DNA from: JTS-AC122 sp050246015
GTDB lineage: Bacteria > Planctomycetota > Phycisphaerae > Phycisphaerales > UBA1924
Length of the DNA: 64,000 nucleotides
Reading direction: 5' to 3'
Assembly (NCBI GenBank): GCA_050246015.1
Contig: JBFWWU010000001.1
Coordinates: forward strand, 248,001-312,000
The notes under the pieces were generated by a model. It was given only the letters and a program-made list of their open reading frames with translations, searched no databases and was not told the origin of the DNA. The translations under genes were made by a program, and so were the position numbers. The number at the start of each line of letters is the position of its first letter. Position 1 is the first letter of the stretch. Positions 16,142-24,516 of this stretch are shown one piece after another.

Positions 16142-19100
16142 ATGTCCGAATCACAATCTCGACGAACGACCGGTGCAGCCGCGACTGCAACATCCGCCGA
16201 ACTCGCCAAGGCGTACAAGCCGGCGGAGGTCGAGCCGGAGGTGTCGCGGCGTTGGGACGAGTCGGGTGCGTTTCGGGCGGATCCCGTACGGGTGCTGCGT
16301 GGCGAGCGGAAGCCGTATTGCATCCTGATTCCGCCGCCGAACGTGACGGGCGCGCTGCACCTCGGGCACGCGCTGAACAACACGCTGCAGGACATCCTGA
16401 CGCGGTCGCACCGGATGATGGGGTTCGAGACGCTGTGGATGCCGGGAACGGACCACGCGGGGATCGCGACGCAGGCGGTGGTAGAACGGCGGCTGAAGCG
16501 AGAGCAAGGCAAGAGCCGCAAGGACTTCACGCGAGAGCAGTTCGTCGCGCTGGTTCAGGAGTGGAAGGACGAGTACGAGAAGCGGATCACGAACCAACTC
16601 AAGGCGATGGGGTGCTCGTGTGATTTTTCGCGCCAGCGCTTCACGATGGACGAGATCTGCGCTCGGGCGGTGCGCGAGGCGTTCTTCATCCTGTTCCGCG
16701 ATGGGCTCATCTACCGCGGCAAGCGGCTGGTGAACTGGGACCCGGTACTGCAAACCGCCGTGTCGGATGACGAGTGCTACGACGAGGAGATCGACGCCGG
16801 CTTTTATTACCTGCGGTACCCGCTGGTGCATTGGGGGAGCACGGACGCCGCCACGCAACCACGAACCCACGGCGGAAGGCCCACCGGCGCGCGCGGCACC
16901 GAAGACGCCATGCCCGTGACGTGGGATGAACTCGCGATCCGCGGGTATCCGGGCGCGGAGGCGCATCCGCCCGAGCAGCAGGCGTGGGTGACAGTCGCCA
17001 CGACGCGGCCCGAGACATACCTGGGAGACGCCGCGGTCGCGGTCAACCCGCACGATCCGCGTGCGAAATCACTGCGCGGCCTGTGGGCCGAACTGCCGCT
17101 GGTAGGGCGCATCATCCCGATTGTTGAGGATGAGTACGTCGTGCTGCCCGCTGCGCTGGCGCGCGACGATGAAGAACGGAACGATCCGAAAGCGGCGTAC
17201 GCGACGGGGTTTCTGAAGGTGACGCCGGCGCACGATCAGAACGACAACGAGTTGTACTACCGGCACAAGGAAGTGATCGACTCGAACAGCGCGAGGACCG
17301 GACTGATCAATGTCATGGGGCCGGACGGGTCGATCAGCGACAAGCACGGGTGGGTGGATGTGGGCGGGCGCGGGGGGCGAGAGGCGCACCTGTTTGTCGG
17401 GTTGTCTCGTGAGGATGCGCGAAAGAAGGTGCTGGCGGAGTTCAAGGCGCGGACCGTGGACGACAGCGGGTACGCGCTGCTTGAGGACGCCAAGCCGTAT
17501 CGGCACACGGTGAAGCACTCGGATCGGAGCAAGGCGATCATCGAGCCTTGGCTGAGCGATCAGTGGTTCATGAAGGTGACGGACCCGCGGATGGCGGCGA
17601 GCGCGAATGAGGCCATCGTGCCGGAGCAGCGGACTGGTGGCACTGCTTTCCAGAGCAGTGTCTTGGGAGGTGGCACTGCTCTCCAGAGCAGTGCCACCAA
17701 CAAGCTGCGCTTCCACCCCGCCCGGTACGCGAAGATGTACGAGCAGTGGCACGACAACATCCGCGATTGGTGCATCTCACGGCAGTTGTGGTGGGGGCAC
17801 CGGATTCCGGTGTGGACTAAGTTGCGTGACCGGGTTGTTATGTCCGAGGGGGCAAATGTAATTCGAAGAGACTCGGCGATAGGTGTTCCGGTGCGCTTCT
17901 CATTTCTTACATCAGAGGAACATTCTCACATCGCAGCGCAGAGCCACACGAATGAACTGACAGGCGAGACGTTTGATCGGATTTGCATTCGACCACATCA
18001 TTCCGATATTGAGTCCAAGTTCGTGGAGCGTGGATATCACCAAGATCCCGACGTCCTGGACACCTGGTTCTCCTCCGCTCTCTGGCCGCTCTCCACGCTC
18101 GGCTGGCCGGAGCCGGAGCAGTCGGCGCAGACGAAGGGCTTGCTCGAAGCGTTCAACCCGACGAGCGTCCTTTCGACCGCGCGAGAGATCATCACGCTGT
18201 GGGTGAGCCGGATGGTGATGATGAATCGGTACTTGCTGGGAAGGGATGAGGCACGGAGCCACGAAGCCACGAAGGGGGATACGAATGCCTCTTCTCCGTC
18301 TTCACCCTCCGTGGCTTCGTCCCTTCGTGGCTCCGTGGCTTCTTTCGCCCCCGGCCCCGTCCCCTTCCACGACGTCTTCATCCACGCCGTCGTGCAGGAC
18401 GGCGACGGCAAGCGCATGAGCAAGTCCGCGGGCAACGGCGTGGACCCGGTGGACATCATCCACTCGCACGGGGCGGACGCGCTGCGGTTCACGCTGTGTC
18501 AGATGACGACGCAGACGCAGGACGTGCGCATGCCGGTGGAGACGGTGTGCCCGCATTGCCAGCATGTGTTCGGGCTGGAAGGCAAGCACCAGATCACGAA
18601 GGACACGAAGGGGATCGCGGATGCGAGGTGTCCGGAGTGCAAGAAGGACATGGTGACGCCGCTGGGCGTGGGGACGGGTCAGGTGAAGGCGACGGCGGAG
18701 AAACCGGCGGCGACGAACACGAGCCGGAAGTTCGACGCGGGTCGGAACTTCTGCAACAAGTTGTGGAACGCGGCGCGGTTTGCGCTGGGGATCTTGGGTG
18801 GCACTGCTCTCAAGAGCAATGAAGGTGGAACTGCTCTGCAGAGCAGTTTGGGAGGCTCCCAAGACACTGATCTGGAGAGCAGTGCCACCACATGCCGATC
18901 GCTGGTCGATCGCTGGATGCTCTCGCGCCTGCGCCGAAGTGTCGCGGATGTGAACGCCGCGTTGAAGGAGTATCAGTTTTCGACCTACGCGCAGGTGATG
19001 TACGACTTGCTGTGGCGGGATTTCTGCGACTGGTACCTGGAGGCGATCAAGCCAACGGCGGCCGGGGATGCCGGACAACGGGCTGTACTTGCTCACTCGC

Positions 19101-19756
19101 TGGAAACGATCGTTCGGCTGCTGCACCCGATCACGCCGTTCGTGACCGAGGCGATCTGGGAACGGCTCAAGGATATCGAGACGGCTCCGGTGGAAGGGAT
19201 TGAACTGTCCGGTTCGCGCTCGAGCGGGTTGTTGTGCGCCTCGGGCTGGCCGAAGGTCAGTGAATCGCTCAACGACGAAGCGGCGGAGCGGGATTTCGCC
19301 CGTGTGCAGACGATCGTCACGCTGATCCGCGAGGTGCGCGCCCAGCACAATGTGGCGCCGAAACGGCGCATCACGCTGCACGCGCCCACGGCGCTGGTTG
19401 ATGACCTTCGAGCGTCGGGCGGGCTGGCGTACGTCGAGTCTCTGGCGGGGCTGGAGGGGGTCACAGAGACGGCCCCCGCCGGGGGTGCGCCGAGCGTCTC
19501 GCTCCGTCTCGAAACCCACGACCTGGTGCTGTCGAATCTGACCGATCGGGTGGACGTAGGCACGGAAAAGGACCGCCTGGCGAAGGAACTAGCCGAAAAG
19601 ACCAAGGCGGCGGGGTTGATCTCGAAGCGGCTGGAGAATCCGGGGTACGTCGCCAAGGCCCCGCCGAAACTGGTCGAAGAATCAAAGGCGCAACTCGCGA
19701 CGCTCGAAGCCGAGATCGCGGGGCTGAGCAAGCAACTGGAGGCGATCGGAGCATGA
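16142..19756 (+). CDS. valS: Valyl-tRNA synthetase with repeat and domain insertions
   Basis: 1204 residues against about 880-950 usual. It charges tRNA-Val with valine and edits threonyl-tRNA. The class I signature is near residue 72 (PPPNVTGALHLGHAL) and the KMSKS loop reads RMSKS near 758; ATTRPETYLGD marks the editing domain. DTWFSSALWPLSTLGWPE and RNFCNKLWNAARF are ValRS-specific. The C-terminal coiled-coil arm ends in KQLEAIGA. Extra material includes a palindromic element at residues 499-519, a less GC-rich stretch at about 560-632, an inverted repeat at about 704-734, a zinc ribbon (C803, C806, C830, C833) and a second palindromic element at 886-916. The frame stays open throughout, so it is probably functional. 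The start is the ATG at 16142 after GAGG. Its last codons overlap the next gene by ATGA. Confidence 0.95.
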   Translation: MSESQSRRTTGAAATATSAELAKAYKPAEVEPEVSRRWDESGAFRADPVRVLRGERKPYCILIPPPNVTGALHLGHALNNTLQDILTRSHRMMGFETLWMPGTDHAGIATQAVVERRLKREQGKSRKDFTREQFVALVQEWKDEYEKRITNQLKAMGCSCDFSRQRFTMDEICARAVREAFFILFRDGLIYRGKRLVNWDPVLQTAVSDDECYDEEIDAGFYYLRYPLVHWGSTDAATQPRTHGGRPTGARGTEDAMPVTWDELAIRGYPGAEAHPPEQQAWVTVATTRPETYLGDAAVAVNPHDPRAKSLRGLWAELPLVGRIIPIVEDEYVVLPAALARDDEERNDPKAAYATGFLKVTPAHDQNDNELYYRHKEVIDSNSARTGLINVMGPDGSISDKHGWVDVGGRGGREAHLFVGLSREDARKKVLAEFKARTVDDSGYALLEDAKPYRHTVKHSDRSKAIIEPWLSDQWFMKVTDPRMAASANEAIVPEQRTGGTAFQSSVLGGGTALQSSATNKLRFHPARYAKMYEQWHDNIRDWCISRQLWWGHRIPVWTKLRDRVVMSEGANVIRRDSAIGVPVRFSFLTSEEHSHIAAQSHTNELTGETFDRICIRPHHSDIESKFVERGYHQDPDVLDTWFSSALWPLSTLGWPEPEQSAQTKGLLEAFNPTSVLSTAREIITLWVSRMVMMNRYLLGRDEARSHEATKGDTNASSPSSPSVASSLRGSVASFAPGPVPFHDVFIHAVVQDGDGKRMSKSAGNGVDPVDIIHSHGADALRFTLCQMTTQTQDVRMPVETVCPHCQHVFGLEGKHQITKDTKGIADARCPECKKDMVTPLGVGTGQVKATAEKPAATNTSRKFDAGRNFCNKLWNAARFALGILGGTALKSNEGGTALQSSLGGSQDTDLESSATTCRSLVDRWMLSRLRRSVADVNAALKEYQFSTYAQVMYDLLWRDFCDWYLEAIKPTAAGDAGQRAVLAHSLETIVRLLHPITPFVTEAIWERLKDIETAPVEGIELSGSRSSGLLCASGWPKVSESLNDEAAERDFARVQTIVTLIREVRAQHNVAPKRRITLHAPTALVDDLRASGGLAYVESLAGLEGVTETAPAGGAPSVSLRLETHDLVLSNLTDRVDVGTEKDRLAKELAEKTKAAGLISKRLENPGYVAKAPPKLVEESKAQLATLEAEIAGLSKQLEAIGA
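17636..17698. repeat. Palindromic repeat element A inside valS
   Basis: 63 bases. The second half (17669-17698) is a perfect inverted repeat, GGTGGCACTGCTCT, then CC, then the exact complement. The first half is an imperfect copy, joined by the bases TCTTGGGA. It adds 21 codons in frame (GGTAFQSSVLGGGTALQSSA plus T). The same unit recurs at 18797-18889. Confidence 0.9.
18252..18342. repeat. Inverted-repeat element B inside valS
   Basis: Left arm 18252-18276 is built from GCCACGAA units. The right arm, 18305-18342, is built from the complementary TTCGTGGC units and contains one extra partial copy. Together they form a long imperfect hairpin of about 90 bases. It is translated in frame as a Ser/Ala-rich linker between residues about 704 and 734, just before the RMSKS region. 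Confidence 0.8.
18797..18889. repeat. Palindromic repeat element C inside valS
   Basis: 93 bases that begin with GGTGGCACTGCTCT (18797-18810) and end with its complement AGAGCAGTGCCACC (18876-18889). Internal copies are degenerate. On the minus strand it reproduces element A, including the TCTTGGGA spacer, so A and C are copies in opposite orientation. Both are read in the same register and give GGTAL-type and ESSAT-type peptides. It adds 31 codons (886-916). Confidence 0.9.
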
Positions 19757-20859
19757 AGCGGATCAAGCAGATCGGACTGTTGAGTGTGTTGGTCGCGGGG
19801 ATGGCGGGGTGCAGCGGGTCGTCGTCGTCGCCGCTGCCGCTCGTGGGCACCTTCCGCCCGGATCGGGCGCAGTCTCGACCGGAGCGGATCGAGAACCCCG
19901 CGGTCGCGACGGAGTGGACGTACAACAACAAGAAGGGGCGGTGCATCCGCACGGCGAACTACGCGATCTACACCACCGAGGAGAGCCCGGCGATCGTCGG
20001 GAGATTGCCGGGGTTCGTCGAGGCGGCGCTGAGGAACTACACCACCGCGCTCGGGGATCTTCCCCCGCCGTCCGGGACCCTCGAAACGTTTGTCATGTCG
20101 TCGCGCACCGAGTGGGAACGGCTGACGAAGCAGATCATGGGCGCCGATGCGGAGTTGTACCTGCGGATTCCCCGCGGCGGGTACGCGGCGAGCGGGCGCG
20201 GGGTCTACTACGACATCGGGGCCGCGGACACCCTCTCCATCGCGGGTCACGAAGGTTGGCACCAGTACACGCAGCGCGTATTCCGGCAGCCGCTGCCCAC
20301 GTGGCTGGAAGAGGGCGTCGCGACGTACATGGAAGGACACCGCTGGGAGGGCGCGACGCCCCGGTTCCTGGCGTGGTCGAACCTGGAGCGGTTTGATCAA
20401 CTTCGCTCCGCGGCCGCCGCCGGGACGCTCATGCCGCTGGAGCAACTGATCTCGACGAGCCCGCAGGACCTGCTCGGGGCAAGTCCGGATCAGATTCCGA
20501 TGAAGCGGATGAGCACGCAGGGCGGTCCGAGCGCGAGCGATCGATTGCTCACGTACTACGCGCAACTCTGGGCCCTGGTGCACTTCCTCAACGAGGGGGA
20601 GCACGGGAAGTACTCGTCAAGCCTGCGGCGACTGCTCGCCGACGCCGCCAGCGGCGCGCTGCGGGACAAACTCGCCGGTTCCTTTGGCGAGCAGGCCGCG
20701 AAGGGCTCGATCATGATGCGACGCGGCCCGGCGGCGATCGTGGCGTACTTCAACCAGGACGTTGATCAGTTCGGCGGCGAGTACCGTGCCTTCATCGAGA
20801 AGGTTGTCGCGGTTCGGTCGCGGGACCGGATTGTGTCTGGGTTGTCGCCTGTACGCTAG
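19753..20859 (+). CDS. DUF1570-type metallopeptidase lipoprotein
   Basis: 368 residues. The signal ends in a lipobox-like AGMAGC, so the protein is probably lipid-anchored at the membrane. The gluzincin-type zinc motif is HEGWHQYT (HExxH), followed by LPTWLEEGVATYMEG, whose Glu would be the third ligand. This arrangement is that of DUF1570/peptidase MA-like proteins. Substrate is unknown. It overlaps valS by ATGA, so translation is coupled, though no functional tie to valS is evident. Confidence 0.85.
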   Translation: MKRIKQIGLLSVLVAGMAGCSGSSSSPLPLVGTFRPDRAQSRPERIENPAVATEWTYNNKKGRCIRTANYAIYTTEESPAIVGRLPGFVEAALRNYTTALGDLPPPSGTLETFVMSSRTEWERLTKQIMGADAELYLRIPRGGYAASGRGVYYDIGAADTLSIAGHEGWHQYTQRVFRQPLPTWLEEGVATYMEGHRWEGATPRFLAWSNLERFDQLRSAAAAGTLMPLEQLISTSPQDLLGASPDQIPMKRMSTQGGPSASDRLLTYYAQLWALVHFLNEGEHGKYSSSLRRLLADAASGALRDKLAGSFGEQAAKGSIMMRRGPAAIVAYFNQDVDQFGGEYRAFIEKVVAVRSRDRIVSGLSPVR

Positions 20860-21075
20860 TTTGGGGACTCATGCCACTATAACAGGTGGCACAGTGTGCG
20901 CTTTTCGTGTATCGGCCGATGGAAGGTCTGGCGCGGCGGTTCGGCCCGTTTACGCGCGGACTCGCCGATCCACATGACACCCGACGCGGTTGATATTCTG
21001 GGAAAGACACGTCCACCCGGGACGGTGGAGATACTCTCCGCGGTGGCGCGTGGGCCGTTTTCGGGCCGGGTCCGC

Positions 21076-22020
21076 ATGATGGCAGTTCCCCAGAATCCAC
21101 CCAATCCGAGTTCATCTGGTCAGCCGTCAGGTTCCTCGGCGGGAACGTCGCTCAAGCACCGTTACGACGAAGTGCGTCAGAGGATCGCCAAGGCGGCCGC
21201 TCGCGCCGGGGCCGACCCGCGCGGCGTGCTGCTGGTCGCGGTCACGAAGTACGCCGACCCGGAGCAGATCCGCGAGTTGATTCAACTGGGGCACTCGGAT
21301 TTCGGCGAAAACCGGGTGCAGCAGTTGCTGCAACGTCACGCGATGATCGACGAGTGGTTGTCGCGGCACCGGACGATGCCGAGTTCGCCGTGGTCCGGGG
21401 CCGGCGCGTCGGAGCAACTCGACCTGTTCACGGCGCCGGCGAAGATAGACGCGACGGAGTTGGCGCCCGCGCCGGTCGTCCGCTGGCACATGATCGGGAC
21501 GCTCCAGCGGAACAAGGTCAAGAAGGTCGCCGAGGTGTGCCGGCTGATCCATTCCGTGGATTCGCTGCGGCTCGCGGAAGAGATCCAGGCGATCGCGGTG
21601 AAGCGAGAGACGCCCATCGATGTGCTGCTGCAGGTGAACACGTCGGGCGAGCGGAGCAAGGGCGGGTGTGCGCCGGCGGCGGCGATCCATCTTGCGGAGC
21701 AGTTCGACACGATGCTGAATGTTCGGCTGCGCGGCGTCATGACGATGGCGCCGTACAGCGACAACCCCGAAGACTCGCGAGATTCGTTTGTGCGGGCCAG
21801 GGAGATCTACGAAGAGATCCGCGAGGCGCAGATCGGCGGGGGGCACTGCACCATCCTGTCGATGGGCATGTCCAACGACTTTGAGGTCGCGATCGAGGAA
21901 GGGGCGAACCTCGTGCGGGTCGGATCGGCCCTGTTCGGCGAGCGACCCGTGGATGCCGGCGCCGACGAGAATGAAGAGAACGAGCCCGATTCGGACGAGG
22001 ACGCCGAGCCGACGCCGTGA
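21076..22020 (+). CDS. YggS/PLPBP-family PLP homeostasis protein
   Basis: 314 residues; the usual YggS protein has about 230. It is an alanine racemase-like single-barrel protein that binds PLP and keeps vitamin B6 and amino-acid pools balanced. LLVAVTKYADPEQIREL carries the PLP lysine, HSDFGENRVQQL and WHMIGTLQRNK are family motifs, and LSMGMSNDFEVAIEEGANLVRVGSALFG forms the phosphate site. Extra parts are a Ser/Pro-rich N-terminus, an insert at about residues 95-130 that includes QLDLF (114-118), and an acidic C-terminal tail. The start is one of two adjacent ATGs at 21076. The stop overlaps the next gene. Confidence 0.9.
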   Translation: MMAVPQNPPNPSSSGQPSGSSAGTSLKHRYDEVRQRIAKAAARAGADPRGVLLVAVTKYADPEQIRELIQLGHSDFGENRVQQLLQRHAMIDEWLSRHRTMPSSPWSGAGASEQLDLFTAPAKIDATELAPAPVVRWHMIGTLQRNKVKKVAEVCRLIHSVDSLRLAEEIQAIAVKRETPIDVLLQVNTSGERSKGGCAPAAAIHLAEQFDTMLNVRLRGVMTMAPYSDNPEDSRDSFVRAREIYEEIREAQIGGGHCTILSMGMSNDFEVAIEEGANLVRVGSALFGERPVDAGADENEENEPDSDEDAEPTP

Positions 22021-23249
22021 GTCCCGGCGCGCCCATCATGCCGACCGATCCGGTCAACCCGGTGCCGACGGGATCCGGGTCCGCGCGAAAACCCGTGGTC
22101 GCGCTGGTGCGGATCGTGGCCACGCCGTACTGGCTGCACCTGCACCGCCGGCTGGATCAGGAGATTCCTGAGATCGAGTTGCACTGCCTGTACACGCTGG
22201 GCGTGGGCGACCAGCCGTGGGTGCTGACGGAACAGGACGTGCGTCCGGTCGTATTCGCCGGCAAGAACGAGATCGACCCGGATCGCCCGGTCCGCACCGC
22301 GATCTCGGATTGGAAGAAGGCCGGGCGGATGATCGCGTGGATGAGGGAACACCATGCCGCGGCGGTGGTCGTCAGCGGGTACAACCGCGTCGGGGGCCCG
22401 CGGATCGCGCGGTGGTGCCGGAGCCGCCGCATCCCGTGCTTCGTGACCGGCGACAGCAACGTCCACGCCGATACCACGACGGGATACAAGCGGCGGGTGA
22501 AGTCGGCGATCGTGCGGTGGATGAACCGTGTGTGCAGCGGCGCGCTTCCATTCGGGACAGCCGGGAAAAAGTTCTACGTGAAGTACGGGATGGATCCGGC
22601 GCGTGTGTTCTTCTTCCCGGCCGAGCCGGATTATGAGTTGATCGGGTCGCTCAGCCGGGAGGAAGTCGCGGCGGCCGCGAGTGGGAGCGGCCTTCGGCCC
22701 GGCCGGCGACGCATCGTGTACTGCGGCCGGCTGATCCGAGTAAAACGCGTGGACCTGCTGATCGAGGCGTATGCGGCGATCGCGGGCGAGCGACCGGATT
22801 GGGACCTGGTGATCGTGGGAGACGGCCCGCTCAAGGCGTCGCTCCAGGCGATGGTCCCGGACCCGATCAAGGCGCGCGTGACCTGGACGGGATTCATAGC
22901 GGACCAGCGGCGGATCGCGGGGATCTACCGCTCGTGCGACGTGCTGGCGCTGCCGAGCGATCACGAGCCCTGGGCGCTGGTGGTCAACGAAGCGCTCGCG
23001 GCGGGGCTGGCGGTGGTGACAAGCGACGTGGTCGGCGCGGCGGATGACTTGGTGCGCGACGGAGTGAACGGCAAGACGTTCCACCGCGGCGACGCCGAGG
23101 CACTGGCGCGGGCGCTCCGCGACGTCACGGCGCCGGGCACGATCGACTCCCTGAAGGCGGGTTCGCGCGACGTGCTGGCGGCGTGGCGAACATCGGGCGA
23201 TCCGGTCGCGGGGTTCCGCGCCGCGCTTCGGAGCGCCGGGGTGATCTGA
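22017..23249 (+). CDS. Family 4 glycosyltransferase
   Basis: 410 residues, GT-B fold. The C-terminal half shows VYCGRLIRVKRVDLLIEAY, LVIVGDGPLKASL and the nucleotide-sugar motif LPSDHEPWALVVNEALAAG (E-x7-E), all typical of GT4. The N-terminal half is the less conserved acceptor domain. The GTG at 22017 overlaps the preceding TGA by GTGA; an ATG 7 codons later is an alternative. No glycan or capsule cluster surrounds it, so the acceptor is unknown. Confidence 0.9.
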   Translation: MSPGAPIMPTDPVNPVPTGSGSARKPVVALVRIVATPYWLHLHRRLDQEIPEIELHCLYTLGVGDQPWVLTEQDVRPVVFAGKNEIDPDRPVRTAISDWKKAGRMIAWMREHHAAAVVVSGYNRVGGPRIARWCRSRRIPCFVTGDSNVHADTTTGYKRRVKSAIVRWMNRVCSGALPFGTAGKKFYVKYGMDPARVFFFPAEPDYELIGSLSREEVAAAASGSGLRPGRRRIVYCGRLIRVKRVDLLIEAYAAIAGERPDWDLVIVGDGPLKASLQAMVPDPIKARVTWTGFIADQRRIAGIYRSCDVLALPSDHEPWALVVNEALAAGLAVVTSDVVGAADDLVRDGVNGKTFHRGDAEALARALRDVTAPGTIDSLKAGSRDVLAAWRTSGDPVAGFRAALRSAGVI

Positions 23250-23272
23250 ACGGCGCGCGGCCGCCGCTGCGG

Positions 23273-24340
23273 TCAGGCGCCGGCCTGCTCGTGCGAGTGA
23301 CCGTCGCCGGCGATCGACGACCGCATGGTGGTGTCGGCTTGCAGGTTTTTCATGCGGTAGTAGTCCATGAGCCCGAGGTTTCCCTTGCGCAGCGCGTCGG
23401 CCATGGCCTTGGGGACCTCGGCTTCTGAAAGAACGACCAGCGCCCGGTTTTCATGGATCTTGGCCTTGTTCTCCTGCTCGAGCGCCAGGGCCATCGCGCG
23501 GCGGCTCTCGGCGGCGGCCTGGGCGCGCTTGGTGTCGGCCAGCGCCTGATCGGTTTGCAGTTTCGCGCCGATGTTCTCGCCCACGTCAATATCGGCGATG
23601 TCGATCGAGAGGATCTCGAACGCGGTGCCCGAGTCCAGCCCCTGCTCCATCACGGTCTTGGTGATCTCGTCGGGGTTTTCCAGCACGGCCTTGTGGTCGT
23701 TCGCCGAGCCGATGGTGGAGACGATGCCCTGCCCGACTCGGGCGATGACGGTCTCTTCCGTGGCGCCACCGACGAGCTGCTTGATGTTGGTCCGGACGGT
23801 GACGCGGGCCTTGACCTTGAGTTGGATGCCGTCCTTGGCGACGGCGTCAATCGTCGCCCGCGGGCCGTTGGCCGACGGACAGTCGATGACCTTGGGATTG
23901 ACGCTTGTGTTGACGGCGTCCACGATGTCGCGCCCGGCGCGGTCGATCGCCGACCCGGTGTCCCAATCCAGCGGGATCTTGGCGCTCTTGGCGGAGATCA
24001 TCGCTGAGACGACGTTGGGGACGCGACCGCCCGCGAGGTAGTGAGTCTCGAGCTGGTTCGTCGTGATCGGCAGGCCCGCCTTGACGGCGCGGATGCGTGA
24101 ATACACGATCGTGCGCAGATCGACCTTTCGAATCTTCATCCCGATGAGTTCGAACATGCCGACCCGGGCGCCGGAGAAGAGCGCCTGGATGTACAGGTAC
24201 ATGAACTGCCAGATGATAAAGACGATGATGAGGATGAAAACAAACGCGACGGCGGCGACGATGTACCAGATCGTGTTCCCCGCCGCTCCACGAGTCGTTC
24301 CCTGGGCCAGTGTCGAGCCGAGTTGCAGCATCGGATGCAT
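23273..24340 (-). CDS. floA: Flotillin-like membrane scaffold protein FloA
   Basis: 355 residues. One membrane helix (about 23-46, IWYIVAAVAFVFILIIVFII) is followed by the SPFH-like domain typical of FloA (YqfA): FELIGMKIRKVDLRTIVYSR, and then KDGIQLKVKARVTVRTNI. The C-terminal part has an alanine/glutamate-rich helix with ADTKRAQAAAESRRAMALALE, used for oligomerisation. FloA marks membrane microdomains and supports assembly of secretion and signalling complexes. GGGAGGT lies 7 bases before the ATG. A short His/Glu tail (GHSHEQAGA) ends the protein. It converges with the glycosyltransferase gene. Confidence 0.93.
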   Translation of the reverse strand: MHPMLQLGSTLAQGTTRGAAGNTIWYIVAAVAFVFILIIVFIIWQFMYLYIQALFSGARVGMFELIGMKIRKVDLRTIVYSRIRAVKAGLPITTNQLETHYLAGGRVPNVVSAMISAKSAKIPLDWDTGSAIDRAGRDIVDAVNTSVNPKVIDCPSANGPRATIDAVAKDGIQLKVKARVTVRTNIKQLVGGATEETVIARVGQGIVSTIGSANDHKAVLENPDEITKTVMEQGLDSGTAFEILSIDIADIDVGENIGAKLQTDQALADTKRAQAAAESRRAMALALEQENKAKIHENRALVVLSEAEVPKAMADALRKGNLGLMDYYRMKNLQADTTMRSSIAGDGHSHEQAGA

Positions 24341-24516
24341 GTGATACCTCCCGAACGCCGGGGTTCATGCCGCGGCGGGCCAAGTATACGCGGACGTGGA
24401 CCGCGCGGAGAAATAGCATCAAAGCCGCTTTTCCCGCCTGCACCCCCGAACCCGATCGCGCCGGCGATGGGCACATGAGGCCGCGGATGCTGGACCGCTG
24501 GAAAGTCGCGGCCCAC

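Noticed and set aside
17636..18889. Possible CRISPR array in valS
   Set aside because: Only two copies of one palindrome, in opposite orientation, more than 1 kb apart and inside a gene. No regular spacers and no cas genes.
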